From contig JAUMIR010000002.1 of assembly GCA_030847615.1 (NCBI GenBank), positions 193,795,809 through 193,859,808 of the forward strand: 64,000 nt of DNA, given 5' to 3'. Below the pieces are notes generated by a model. That model had not been told where the DNA came from. It did not search any database and was given only the letters and a program-made list of their open reading frames with translations. Below, piece by piece: positions 21,952 to 34,323 of this stretch. Numbering within the stretch: position 1 is the stretch's first letter; each line of letters opens with the position of its first letter. A program made the translations under genes and the position numbers. This DNA comes from Gambelia wislizenii. Taxonomy: Eukaryota > Chordata > Lepidosauria > Squamata > Crotaphytidae.

Positions 21952-24650
21952 CAGAAACAGGAAAGCAACAGTGGTTTCTGATAATTTCAGTCCTTTGTGT
22001 TATTGTTGTGTCCTAATGACACAGATTTTTCTGCGTTTGATGAAGTCCTTAGTCTTTCTTCAATAAATATGTATGCAAACTGGTGACTGTATGTTTTGGA
22101 CCACAACTCCATCAGCTCCAGTACTTGTAGTCTAGACCATGTTTTGGACAGTAGTTATAGTCTTGTAGGCACCAGGTTGTCTAAACCCATTCTACAATAA
22201 AATCAAACAATTGCACATTGCAACACTTTCTCATCAGAACTATGGGAAGGCAGAAATAAGGGAGAAAAATAACTACAGGCTTCTCAAATTAGTGTAATAT
22301 ATTTGACAACTTTGGCTTCCCTGTTCCTGGTTTTGTTGCTGCCATGAATTCTAAACCTACATGAGCACATTATATAAATGAGATAAAGCTTGGGTTTACT
22401 GTTATTATTTTGTAGATATTTATTTTTACTAAACAGAGCCTGGATGCATGCAACTGGCATCCCTTGGGTATTAACCCAATAAGCAAATCTGCAAGCCACG
22501 TAAAAATAATTAGGACCCATACCCTCTTCGCTTTCTCCCAGTCTCTCTCTTCCACAAATCCATTCTGGGAGAGAGTAATAAACTGAATGTATCAGTAAGA
22601 CACAAAAGCCAAGCAGAAAAAAGCAAATAAATTTAAGAACAAGGGAATTAAAAGTAGGAGGGGAGAAGAGAACAGAAAAGAAGAAATAATCTTGGCTCAG
22701 CTTGTGGTTCTCTCTTAATACACACCCAGACAGCTGCTCCATATTTTGCACTGGTCTCATCTCTGGATCCCAAGCCTTTTCTCTCGCTCTCTCTGACATC
22801 AAAAGCAGCAAAAATTTCAAAATGAAAATTCTTGGAAACTGGATTTCATTTATCTCTTCTGTTTCCCATGTGCCAAGTAGATATGTCTTATATTGCATCA
22901 CACCATGTTTATTTTGCTTGATGCTTTGCATAGTTCTGGTGACTTGAATCTAACACACTTTGACTTGAACTAATTAGATTGTCCAAGAACCCATAGGCTG
23001 CAATTACTCAGGCAAATTACAGCACTCCAGAGGTTAGAGAACATCCCTCAAATGTCTGTGTGAGAGAGAGAGGAGCTGGATTTCTGTTCATGCGGTGTTT
23101 TATGCCATAACCATACGCATAATCCTAGGTGATGGGCAAATGTACATGCTAAGAAATGATGTTCTTGTGATTCTCCAGCTGTAGCAGAGATAATTAAGAA
23201 TAGCCTTTTATCAGAAAGGTGAGGAGAGGACTGGATTTAGCTCTCATTAACACTGCCAAACAGCTGTTTGAAAGATTACTTCTTATTTGATGGGGCAACA
23301 TATGTGCCGTGTACATACACAGCTGGTCTTGTTGCATTTGTATTTTAGATAAAAGGTAAAAAAAAATAGGCTTGAAGAAGGCCTATCTGTCCTTTGTGAA
23401 CACTTTCGTGGCACAGGCCAAAAGTTATTGCTATAGCACTTTACAGTTTTGAATGAACTAAATTAGTTCACTTGCTCAAACGCATGTCAAAAATAAAAAC
23501 ATAAATAAGAACAGAATCCCTGTCCAGAAATTTTCTTCAGAATTCTCCTTTGTAAATATTCTCCAGATATTCTATGTATCCTCAAATACCTGCCAGAAAG
23601 TTACCATATACAGTAACATCTCTAAGTAACATCTCACATACATCTCTATATGATATTCAAAGAAATTTGATTTCAGTGTTTGAAATTTATAGTTGGCATA
23701 TAGCAGTCTTTACAGCTGAAAGGAGATGGGATTTAGCAATTGACAGCACAGCTGGCAATACAGAGATCACAGTGGGTTCTCAAACTTCAGAGATCACTTT
23801 CTGCATCAGGTTATCTATCAAAAGTCCTCCTGTGTTTGCTGTGGAATTTCTGAACATCCTAGAAGATTCTGCAGCATATTCTAGAGCTCACACAATTCAC
23901 ATAAATGGTCAGCAAAGTTGACTGTTAGGCTAGTTAAGTTTCCAAAAATCTCAACAACATCCTAGGAAGGAAGTTAACCTGGTAAAATTATACTCATATT
24001 TAATAACAGTAGATGGATGGCATGCAATAGTATTTAATATCTGATAGTTGACATGGTATTAAAAAATTTGCTACAGTTGATAATCTTCATTCCTTACTAG
24101 TTTATTTTGAGTCCAGTTCATTTGTGCTGATTTTGCACTTTAAAGAAATATATGTATGGAATAATTCCATTTACTCTAGAAAATATAGCAATGAGACCCT
24201 TGTTTTTAAAAGAAAAGAGAAAAGAACCTGGTATCCTGCTGTTCTTGTGACATTTTTGGCCAATCTCAAATTTCTTTTGTTTTCCAAGCAAGTGGCTCAG
24301 TTCCAGGTACTCTTGGATCAGACTAACTATAGATTCATTTCTGTTTGACTTTCAACCTGCTTTGGGGACAGAAACTGCCCTGACTGCTGGGGGAAAACAA
24401 TGGGAATGTGAGCCTGTGAATTTTCAGTCCAGGGCAAGACCAAGACATATTGCTGCTCAAGGAACAGCAGCAAATCTCATTCCGCCCAGTCCAAGAGCAA
24501 AGTACCCCAACCCAACCAAGATATTTTGGTTCCCCAAGCCACTTTCCCATCCTTGGCAGTAAAAACACATTGCATTTGGTCTAGCCTTAGCTGTACATAG
24601 AGTAGACATATTGAAATCAAAGGAATTACTCTAAATGTGATGAAGGCTGA
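21952..24650. other. Unassigned intergenic sequence with one long chance-like ORF
   Basis: About 2.7 kb of AT-rich sequence. A 215-codon minus-strand frame spans 22284-22931, but its translation has no recognisable domain, odd composition and no splice or promoter context (see findings). The rest shows nothing recognisable. Confidence 0.4.
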
Positions 24651-24701
24651 GAAGAAGAAGAAGAAGAAGAAGAAGAAGAAGAAGAAGAAGAAGAAGAAGA
24701 G
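24651..24701. repeat. (GAA)n microsatellite, about 17 uninterrupted units
   Basis: A perfect GAA/AAG run from GAAGAAGAAG at 24651 to about 24701 with no interruption. Purine on one strand, pyrimidine on the other, so capable of triplex formation. No gene is seen around it. Confidence 0.95.
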
Positions 24702-27700
24702 ACTAACCATTTGCTGCCTATTCATATCACCCAAAATCTGATGCCTGGGACCACCACCTTACACTTCTGTAAGGGCCATCACTGTCTCAGTGGCTTTCAG
24801 TACCATCACCATGGCATCCTTCCGGACTGCCTCCATAAGTTGAGTGTTCCACTTTTACCTTACAGTGATGGTCTATGACAGCCTTCCCAACCTGATGCAC
24901 TCCACATATACTGGAGATGATGGGTTGTAGTCCAAACACATCTAAACCTTATCAGATTAGCAAAAACTGATCTAGATGATGATGCTGGTATACTGTTGTT
25001 CCTCCCCTATGGCAATTAACTTGCAGATTTCCACACATGCCACTCCCCCCTCCCTCCTGTGATACTTAGCATCTATGTGAAACTATTGGGTGAAGTTATC
25101 TGAAATGTTTGGGTGCAATGTCATCAGTAAGCTAATGGGATCCAGCTCCATTTCTACATTTTGTCCAATCTATTAATGTAAATGATTTTCTCAAAGAGGG
25201 AGGTCTAACAACTTGTTGACACACCGAGTAGTGGAATGGAGGAGATAAATAAATGCAGGCTTATTCTAGACAACACAGAGTTGATAGCAGTGGATTGGGT
25301 ATCTGGTAAATATATAGCTGTCCCTGAAGGAACAGATTTCACCCTGGGGGTACTACTGGGGCTAGGTTTCCCCCAATATTTCTAGGTACTGGCTATGGTG
25401 TGGAGTTCCTTTAAACCATCTGCACCCATTGCTTGAAGACAATTGTGTGCTTGTCATAAAAGCCTTAGTAGTGATTAGAGTATTGTAATATGCTTTACAC
25501 GAGGCTACCTTTGGAGATGGTTTTAAAACTAAAGCCAGTGCAGAATATCAGTGTACAGTTATTGTTGGGCACCGAAGAGTGTGGCTATACTACACAGTTT
25601 AAAATAATCAACATTGCATTCATTACTGTTTTATTTCTGAACCCAGCTTAAGGCAGTAGGAGACTCAGAGTTCTGAGATCAGCAAATGTTACCTTGCTCC
25701 AGAATCCATCCATTCAGGATGTGATGGTTGCCTATTACTGCTACCTCGGTGGGGCTTTTTCTGGGATGCCCCTGAAACACTTTTCCCTGAGAGGTTTGCT
25801 TATCCTCCTTGTATGTGTGCACGCACTTGCATTCGTGTGTGTGTGTGTTTAAGGCTGGTAAAAAAGTTTAATTTCCACCAAGCCTGTGGAAATTAAAGCC
25901 CAGACCCTGTTTACTGGTTGCATAATGTACATTTATGCCAGCGTAGCTATGCCAGTGCTACACTACAGTGAACATACAACACAATCAGTTGCACCATGGA
26001 GGGGGCAGTACCTCATGCTCCCTTGCTTGTGCCATGCTGAAGATAGCACCCTTCACAATATCACAGAAAATACAGCTGCTTGAATAGCAGTGTTTCCACC
26101 AGCTAAGTCACCAAAAATCAATGGGTTTAAAAAACAATTACTACTCTTGGGTGTTGTTAGGCTAATTGTTGTGTATTTCCATCTCATGCTGCCTAGCCTC
26201 AGAACTCCTTAAGAGTCCAGGCTAAATGTTTTAAGAATATGATTGCATTACTGGTCTCTGTCCCCATCCATCCTCATTTCTTTAAAAAAAATCAATTGCT
26301 GTTTTATATTTATGTTTTTAAAGACTTTTTCTTTATACTGGCGCAGTGTTTTTCCCCCAAGCAGAGGGATATATAAATATAGTGAGCAAATAAATAAATA
26401 AATAAACATTTGCACATTGCATATATAAATAGAAAAATAAATAAGTAGTTGCACCCTAAAATAATTTGGGAAGTAAAGGGCAGGAAGCCCAATACCCCTT
26501 GCTTGAATGCAGTAGCCCTTGCTTGTGCTTGCTTGACTGCAGCTTGAGAAGAATGCTTGCAGTTATTAATTACAGAACATGTTAAACATGAAAAGTGCTT
26601 ACCAATAATTATTGCTGTAAAATGGAAAGCAAATTCCAATTATAGCATTTTCTTGTTGATAGGCAGAGCTGAACAGTACATAGGTAACTCAGTATAATTC
26701 CACCATCTTGAGAAGTGACTTCCATCCAAATTGGTGTTTGGTCAGACCCGTCACCTCTCCAGACAGGGGTTTGCTGTTACATGGAACATTGCTTTCCCCC
26801 AGCTTTAACTATATATACAGTCCTACCTAGCTGAGATAAATTGCTTCACTGCGACATTTCCTCAAGACCTGACTTGCACTCTTTATGATTTGCTAGTGTC
26901 TTCATTGGCTATAAAGGAAAAAAAACACCACTGGTTAGAAACAGGTGCAGCTGATGGCTTCCATGTAGTGGGTGCTGAATCTTTTCTGGATTTTAGCCTG
27001 AACTTTTGGGGATAGGGCTCAGCACCATGGATAGTTCTGACTAAAACCTGAGATGGATCCACTGCCCCACTGGGGCTAAAAATATTGGGGCTAAACTACT
27101 GGGGCTAAAAATATTGACTGCTTAAAAACATGGACACCCTCAAATTGTGCTTGATTGCAGTTAGGCAGATCTTTGCTCATTTCCGTCCCATGCTGTTTAG
27201 CTTCAGAAATGGGAGTGTCAGTCTTATTGTTTTGCTTGTTATTGTAATTCTCAAAACTCTGCTGCTCTAGGTGGGATATTTTATTTTGCATATTGGAGCT
27301 GCTTTTACCTTTATCCTATAGACACATCTGTAAATTTCATTATACTTTTGGTCCTCTGGGTATAGGCTGTGCTGTAGAATTTCCTCACAATGATACTCTG
27401 TTTAATGAGGATCCACACCAGGGAACATGCCCTTTACACAAGTGTATATATGCAAGTGATAAATCCTCTTATTTGCAGAAACCCCTGCAGAATCTCATAA
27501 TATTTCATATTTATAACATTTAATATTCCATCTTCCAGTTCTGTTAGAACTCTCAGGATAATATAAAATAAACAATAAAAAGATCAAAAGTAATTTTTAT
27601 AAAAGGGAGATATCAAGAAGTTGGTAACTACTTAATTCATGACTTCTGTACCTCTCGGTGTGTGACATTTCAGGAAAGGACAAGCAGAAATTTACTTTGT

Positions 27701-29377
27701 TTTACTTCCCTTTTGCCAATGTTTTAGGGCTGTAAACCAATATTTACCTTTTAAAAAAAGCTTCTTCACATTGACCTAATGAGCCTAGAGATCATGTATA
27801 CCAGAGGCAGGCAAAGTGTACCCCATGAGGTGCTTTTCTCTCATTTATTTTCCCTTTTCCAGCAATTTTATGGCCGGTGCAGCCTGCAACAGGTACTGGG
27901 AGTAAAAATTTAGTCCGATCTTTGCAGAGGCTCCTCATGCCTGCAGTAGGCAATATTGTCATGTTGTAAGATCAGTGTGTTGCAGGCAACTGAGAATGAG
28001 GGCAGTGCTCACACAGGAGTGCTATTTAGCCAACCGAATTTAGCTAAAGGATAATGTTCGCAGAGCCAAAGCAGTGTGAGGGCATTGTTTCCTGCTCTCA
28101 TTCTGTATGGGCAAACGCTTTTTCTTCTGTTCACAGCCTCTTTCCCAACTACTGAACAGGAACATTTCAGTGAGTAGCAATGCCCTTGTTTTGGGACATA
28201 CCTGATTTTTATAGAAATTGTGGATTCTGTAAAGAAGTAGCAATGAAGTGGCAGATTGAAATGCAGCTGTGTGATTACAGCTGATGACCTGGTATACTGT
28301 CCAGCCATTTTCACTGTGTCTCTACCTTTGCAACCCTTCTCTTGCTCTGATTATATTCTCCAGGTCAAAAGACAAAACAAAGTCCAAATAGCAAATCAAG
28401 CAAGCCACACGCAGAAGGTTCAAAGTCAAAGTGCAACAACAGTCTAGGGGAGATATTGGCAAAGCAAAGCAAAACCAAACAGGAATTCAGGTATTCCAAG
28501 AATGCAAAATGGCTGATAAAAACACCAGCCTTGAACAAATTGCTCCTGACAACCTTAAATTGTCAGATTTAAACAGAAACTGCCAGCTGCACTAGTTCAG
28601 TCCTGTGTGGATACAACAGTGGTCTACAAACTAACTATGAATCCGTCTCATTTGATTTGAGCGATAGATAGTAGATTCACAGAGGGGAGTCAGTGTTGAG
28701 CAGGCCATGTGTCAGCAAGCGGCACTCTTGGGTTAGCCACTAAGGTCCATGACAGATGCTCCAGCAGCACGCCAGTCATCACAGGGTGACTACACCTGGG
28801 AGCTTCCATTTAAATTTCCCACAATGCTCCAGAGTGACAGTACATGAAGGGACATATGGGAAATTAAAATGGTGGCTCCTGATCAAATGTCTTTTTCCTT
28901 TATTTTTTTTCCCCTGCCAGTTGTACCATCACATAGCAGATAAAACCAGATAGCTGTTGTCATGGCTTGTCTAGTAGTATGGGAGGAGCAGAGGCTACTT
29001 TTGGGATCACAATGTAAATTACTGCATCCAGGGATTATGCATACAATGACATAACTTTAATGTGAATATTTATGATCATCACTAGAATTGGAGGTTCCTG
29101 ATAATCTAGCAAGGGAGTAAAGTAATATAAGATGTAAAAAGGAGGAGTGTTCAGCACCTGCTCTTTTAAAATTATGATTAAAGCATGATACACTGCTCTA
29201 TAGGTGAGCAGGGTGGATGCATGAATGATGCTCCCATTCCACTTCCTTCTGTCCTCAGCTTCGAGGATGCTTCCCATTTGTCACATCCAAAAGAGGCCCT
29301 TGAAGGAGGAATCAGACAGCTAGGCATTGCCATTTCGCTACTCTTCTCAGGTCAAATACTTTTGCTCTAAAGTATTT
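24702..29377. other. Unassigned intergenic sequence, repeat-poor
   Basis: About 4.7 kb, one of the longest repeat-poor stretches in the window. Seen: a short hAT-like scrap near 24877-24960, a GTGTGTGTGTGT run near 25838, an AAATAAATAAAT run near 26389, a short tandem (TACTGGGGCTAAAAATATTG, about 2.5 copies) at 27068-27116, and a hAT-like left end GGCAGGCAAAGTGTACCCC near 27806. No exon is supported. Confidence 0.4.
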
Positions 29378-29385
29378 GCCTAGAA

Positions 29386-29790
29386 CAGTGATGGCGAACC
29401 TATGACACGCGTGTCAGCACTGACACGCGTAGCCATTTCTGATGACACGCGGCCGTAGGCCTCCTCCCCACCGCCTGCAACCTCACCACCCTCCCTAAAG
29501 TGGCAATTGGGGCTTTGAAGCCCCAGTCGCCACTTTCCTCTACCCCCCACCCTCCCTAAAGTGGCGATCAAGGCATCTGAAGCCCCGGTGGTCACTTTCC
29601 TCCTCTACCCCCACCCTCCCTAAAGTAGCAATTGAGGCTTTGAAGCCCCGGTCCCACTTCCCTCCCCTCTCCCCAAAGTGGGAATCCTGCACGCATACAT
29701 GTTTTTTCCTCAAAGTGACACACCACCTGAGTTATGCTCAGTTTTTTGGCGAAGTTTGACACACTAAGCTCAAAAGGTTGCCCGTCACTG
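29386..29790. mobile_element. hAT (Charlie-like) element with internal minisatellite
   Basis: Begins CAGTGATGGCGAACCTATG and ends AAAGGTTGCCCGTCACTG. Flanks GCCTAGAA (29378-29385) and GCCTAGGA (29791-29798) agree at 7 of 8 bases. 405 bp. The interior contains about three copies of a 62-64 bp unit beginning CACCCTCCCTAAAGTGGC (near 29486, 29548 and 29612). Near the left end GACACGCG occurs three times. No transposase. Confidence 0.9.
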
Positions 29791-29798
29791 GCCTAGGA

Positions 29799-31338
29799 CA
29801 AAGGTGGGATTTGGTAAAGAACAACCTGCTAATCCCAGACATCTGCAACCATTTCTTTCTCGACCAGATAGTAGGCAAGCTCCTCCATTATATTATTTAA
29901 CAACAGAGTCTCCCTGCCCTTGCCACCCCTAGTTTTCACAGATGTTGTGGAAATTCAGTGGCTAAAACAAATTAAGAAATGATCTCTTATTTTGTTCTCT
30001 CCCTCTCTCCCATGTGTCAATGATCTTTTCTTCTGCAAATGCAGTAACAGATTGTACAGCCAAAACAAAAGAGTGAGTCAACAAAAATATCTTGAAGGAA
30101 CCTTCAGAGGAGAAAGAATTGTGTTGCATTAATAACTACCTAGTTAAACCTGTATTTTCCACATATTCCTGTAATGCCAAAGTAAAAGCATTTCCATACA
30201 GTGATTATGTTTACCATGCAGACCCAATCCTTGGGGTGCTCTCACCACATCCTGTGGACATTTTTGACACAAGGCGGAAAGAAATTAACATCAAAAGCTC
30301 TCTCAAATGACTATGGGCAGGATATTTGCATGTATGGGAACAAGAAGGCTCTAGGGACCCTGGGTTAAGATAGAAGATTGTTCCCACATAAACTATTGTT
30401 TTGAATCCAGCTTGGATTTATGGGCTGAAGGTCAAGTCACATCACATGCTGTCATGTGGATATCATCCCAGGCACAATATTATTCATTCATTGCAATACT
30501 TTCTGCATACACATTCCACCAGAATTCTCGCAATGCTCTGTATAGTGGAGCATCATCTCCACCACTGTCCCCCAGTGTTGCTAACAAAAGAAAGTGAGAT
30601 TATGGGAATCTGCAGATAAGCAATGGGCATCCATAGTTAAGGTAAGCAAATACAGTAATCTGAAACTAAACTGATGGCTGAGTGACCAGTAAATAGAAAC
30701 ACAGATTGCTAAGTATGAAGTGGGATTCCTTACATAGCTGAGAATGAGCAATACAGATAACACAGACTGCTTACTGAGCCCTTTCTCCCTTCTCTTTTTA
30801 TGTGTGCTGTGGGTTTGGGCTAGCTGGCAGTGCCATTCCACACACCCTCCCATCTCCCTCCCAATCATCTTATGTAGGTTCATTGGCAGTGCTCATAGTG
30901 ATTGATGGCCAAGGATCCAATGCAACTCTTTTGCTTTTTATGAGTTTCTTCCTTAGAAATGTTCAGAGCCTTAATAGTCCCAAGGAAGGACATTATATCT
31001 ATCAAAAGCAAATAGTTCTGTTTTAAAGCAAACCTCTGGGTTGTTGCTGCTCTTTTTACTGCTGTTGTGCCCCTTCATTTGATGGTGATGGTTGCAAGGC
31101 CAGCAAAAAGAGGGAAGGACAGCTGGAGTCACATGTTGGCTACAATCCTGTGGTGGCTGATGGCTTGGCCGTGTCTAAGGGGCAGTGAATCTGCTCCAGG
31201 GTTTAGTCCAGATTTTAAAGGAGCTATCCAGGGTGCTGAAAACTATCTCCAGAATAGGTCCAGCACTTGTATACTGCTGTAAAAGTTAAGATTAAAAGCC
31301 AGTGGAGGTTCATTGACATGGAAGCCATCAGCCCCACG
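29799..31338. other. Unassigned intergenic sequence
   Basis: About 1.5 kb with no recognised repeat or exon. Frames of up to 100 codons are present on both strands without domain or splice support. Confidence 0.4.
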
Positions 31339-31451
31339 CTAATCCACAAATAACATGTGGCTCACCCCTGTTTAAGTTTTATACCAACCTATATATCCCA
31401 GTTTATGTAATACCTTAAACAGTGGTGAGCCACATGTTACCTGTGGACTAG
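31339..31451. repeat. 113-bp inverted repeat with hAT-like words facing inward
   Basis: Left arm 31339-31376 and right arm 31414-31451 pair at about 33 of 38 positions (ACATGTGGCTCACCCCTG against CAGTGGTGAGCCACATGT) around a 37-bp AT-rich loop. The CAG(G/T)GGTGAGCCACATG word looks like a hAT terminus, but it faces inward, so this may be the junction of two elements rather than one MITE. Confidence 0.6.
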
Positions 31452-31465
31452 TAACCTATATAACA

Positions 31466-31704
31466 GGGCCTAAATAACCTAAAGGCATCAGATCCCATCT
31501 GATCTTGGAAGCTAAGCTGGATCACCCCTGGTTAGAACTTGGATGGGCAACTACCAAGGAATACCAGGTGCTGTAGGCTATGTTTCAAAGGAAGGAATTG
31601 GCAAAACCACCTCTGCATATTCCTTGCCAAAAAAAAAAAAAAACCCTATGAAATTCATGGGGTCACCATAAATCAACAGATGGCTTGAAGGTACATACAC
31701 AAAC
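31466..31704 (+). mobile_element. 5S rRNA-derived SINE, copy 2
   Basis: Head matches 5S rRNA (GATCCCATCTGATCTTGG then AAGCTAAGCTGGATCACC and ACTTGGATGGGCAACTACC). Body CCACCTCTGCATATTCCTTG, then a run of 15 A at about 31629, and a BovB-like tail GGGGTCACCATAAATCAAC with GGCTTGAAGGTACATACAC. The 5' start GGGCCTAAATAACC is shared with copy 3. Confidence 0.9.
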
Positions 31705-32052
31705 ATGTATGTCGGTTTCCCCTGTTATTCTTCTTTGCTGTACCTCCCCACCACAAGACAAGTGGTGGTGTCCAAATAGTCCTTTGGTTGTAGTCACATG
31801 TGGCTCACAGTGTGGTCTAATTGCTAGGCAAATGCTTTTGCTTGGATTGCCTCAATTCTATTTAGCACTAATGTGGCATTTTAAAATTGTGAATGCATTT
31901 ATGCTGTTTATTGTTCCACCCTGTTCAACAGACCAGATGGGAAACCAAGAACAAGATGGTGACTTGCCTAGACCCACATGATGAGTCCATGACAGAGGCA
32001 GGCTAAAGACAAATCTCCAGGTTGAGCCATAGTGAATCACATCAGAAAGACC

Positions 32053-32259
32053 TGGAGCCCTTTCACACTACACAATTATAGTGCAATGATTCCACAGAAT
32101 CCTCAGATTCAAAATTTAGAGAGAGGCTTTCAGAATTGCTGCCCAAAGAACTCCTCTGGTGCCTCTGACAAAACTACAAGGCCCAGAATTCCATAAGCAG
32201 CAGTCATGGCAGATGAAGTGGAATCATAGTGCTATAAATGTAGTGTGAATGGGTCCCAG
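32053..32259. mobile_element. hAT-like MITE, family M3 copy 2 (intact)
   Basis: Left GGAGCCCTTTCACACTACAC and right TGTAGTGTGAATGGGTCCC form the terminal inverted repeat; next to them lie TATAGTGCAATGATTCCA and AATCATAGTGCTATAA. Middle: CTCCTCTGGTGCCTCTGAC and CTACAAGGCCCAGAATTCC. 207 bp and uninterrupted, so it serves as the reference for the broken copies at 6243-7001 and 55244-55925. Confidence 0.8.
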
Positions 32260-32691
32260 GTCTAATATCCTACCTTTGTTGGGGACTTTTTGGATCATAT
32301 TGGGAAGTCTCCCCCAGCCTAGCTTCCTTATGAGTAAAACAGCATCATGGATGAACTGTCTTTCAGAATGGGTGTGAGGATGACAGACTTTAAGAAAAAA
32401 GACACATAGCCATGCAGGGCAGGTAACTATTGGTTATATCAATGCTAGTAGCTGTATGTTTAACTTCAGGTATGGTTTAAGATAAATGAATCTAAAGCAC
32501 TTGGTATACTATTTAAAATACTAAAACATAATGATGATCTTATGCAAGTCCTCACCATTTTTCCCACACTGAAACATGAGCAAGGAACAAACTGTACACT
32601 ATTTCCACAAATTATAATTTTTGGCCACAGAATGTAGTGGTGGTTGCTGGCTTAGATAATGTGAAAAGGTCCTTTACATAAACAAATTTTT

Positions 32692-32878
32692 AGAGCATGG
32701 TGTACTGGTCTGAGTGTTGAGCTCTGTTCATGGTTCAAAATCCTGTTCAGCCATGGAAATCCTCCTGGGTCACCTTGAGCAAGTCACACACTCTCAGCTT
32801 CAGAGGAAAGCAATGGCAAACAAATCTTGCCAAGAAAACCTCATGATTCACCTTAAGGTTGCTTTTATATCATAAATG
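32692..32878 (+). mobile_element. Sauria-type SINE, diverged, interrupted at its tail
   Basis: Head AGAGCATGGTGTACTGG, degraded B box GGTTCAAAATCC, body CTTGAGCAAGTCACACACTC, CCAAGAAAACCTCATGATTC, then the tail is lost shortly after GGTTGCTTTTATATCATAA. CR1 sequence starts at 32880. An ACAGACAACAACAATA stretch after the CR1 copy (33315-33335) may be the SINE's displaced tail. Confidence 0.75.
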
Positions 32879-32879
32879 G

Positions 32880-33311
32880 TAGAATCATAGAGTTGGAAGA
32901 GACCTCAAGGACCAACCAGTCCAACCCCCTGCCATGCAAGCCAATGCGATTCTAGGCTGCATTAATAGGAGTATAGTGTCTAAATCAAGGGAAGTAATAG
33001 TGCCACTGTATTCTGCTTTGGTCAGACCTCACCTGGAATACTGTGTCCAGTTCTGGGCACCACAATTCAGGAAAGATATTGAGAAGCTGGAACGTGTCCA
33101 GAGTAGGGCGACCAGGATGGTGGGAGGTCTGGAAGCCATGATGCCCTATGAGGAGTGGCTTAGGGAGCTGGGCATGTTTAGCCTGGAGAAGAGAAGGTTG
33201 AGAGGTAACATGATAGCCATGTTTAAATATTTGAAGGGATATCATACTGAGGATGGAGCAATCTTGTTTTCTGCTGCTCCAGAGACTAGGACATGGAACA
33301 ATGCGTTCAAA
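32880..33311. mobile_element. CR1 LINE copy with inverted 5' part (twin-priming structure)
   Basis: Bases 32880-32936 are a minus-strand CR1 3' end (AGAATCATAGAGTTGGAAGA then CCAACCCCCTGCCATG). From about 32937 the orientation flips: plus-strand CR1 C-terminal coding reads NAILGCINRSIVSKSREV, VRPHLEYCVQFWAPQF, LERVQSRATRMVGGLE, GMFSLEKRRLRGNMIAMF and KGYHTEDGAILFSAAPETRT, then stops matching near KLQ (33311). The two parts are both from the 3' third of CR1 but in opposite orientation, as expected from twin priming during insertion. Compare the uninverted copy at 63148-63795. Confidence 0.8.
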
Positions 33312-33385
33312 CTACAGACAGACAACAACAATATAGTGACGTTTGCTGGCTTAAGACAACTTTAAAGATCCTTTAAGCACATTCA

Positions 33386-33604
33386 AGAGGCAGCATGGTA
33401 CAGCGGTTTGAGTGCTGGACTATGGCTCTGGATACCAGGGTTCGAATCTTTGCTCAGCCATGGAAACCCACTAGGTGACCTTGGGCAAGTCACAGTCTCT
33501 CAGCCTCAGAAGAAGCTAAAGTGAAACCTCCTCTGAACAAACTCTGCCAAGAAAACCCTGTGATATAGTTGCTTTAAGAAATGACTTGAAGGCAGACAAC
33601 AACA
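33386..33604 (+). mobile_element. Sauria-type tRNA-derived SINE
   Basis: Head AGAGGCAGCATGGTACAGCG, B box GGTTCGAATC, body CTTGGGCAAGTCACAGTCTC, CCAAGAAAACCCTGTGATAT, tail GAAATGACTTGAAGGCAGAC ending ACAACAACA. The 5' 60 bases agree closely with the copy at 61250. Confidence 0.9.
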
Positions 33605-33649
33605 TAAATACATTCATGGAGAATAAACCCATTATGGCCATTAGCTATT

Positions 33650-33870
33650 TTTATTTTATTTTGTTATTAATAAATGTTTATTCTACTCTTGAAATAAACA
33701 TTTCCAGAGCTCTGTACAAAATGAAGCATCAAAACAATCAATAATTTTGGCCAAATGTGAACCTTCCTGGGGAAGGGCATCCTTTGTCAGTGACCACCCT
33801 GTCGAAAAGGCCCTTTCCATGGTCATCCGCCACTGCATCTCTAAGTGGAAACATCTAAACCTCCTGTCTA
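33650..33870 (-). mobile_element. Old L2-like LINE 3'-end fragment
   Basis: Plus-strand reading GTCGAAAAGGCCCTTTCC followed back to an ATTTTTATTTTATTTTG stretch looks like the minus-strand C-terminus and 3' tail of an L2-type element (compare CCGAAAAGGCCCTCTGGGAG at about 16777 in the intact copy). Diverged; limits approximate. Confidence 0.45.
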
Positions 33871-34323
33871 TGGTTTAATCACATTGATGACCTGTGTTCC
33901 AGACAGTGCAAGAGCTCATCCCTCATGTGTGACATTAGGTGCTCCCCCGCACGGCCTGGTCCAAAGGTTGCTGGCACTTCACTATAGGGACAAGTTGAAA
34001 ACAGAGCAGACAATCCTTTATGACAGCTGTGTGGCCCTTTATTCTTGTTCATAGGCAGGATGCCACTGAACACTCATTATTGGAAAGCAGCATTAGGAAA
34101 GGACTGTTGCCTTTGTGTCTTACTTGTGGGCTTCCTAACAGCATCTTGTTTGCCTTAAAAAAAAAAAAAGATCTTGGGCTAGATCTTTCCTTTTTATATA
34201 CAACCTTGAGTTTTCAAACCCCAATGGGTACTTTCATAAAAACAGCTTCTGGGCAGGGTGACTTTTAAGAAAGAAATGGGGACAGAAGGATTGTTCCCCT
34301 CCCCACTATGTCCTCACTATAAA

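Noticed and set aside
22284..22931. Calling the 215-codon frame a gene
   Set aside because: Long but unsupported: no domain, no promoter or splice evidence, AT-rich chance frame is likely. Kept as a finding only.
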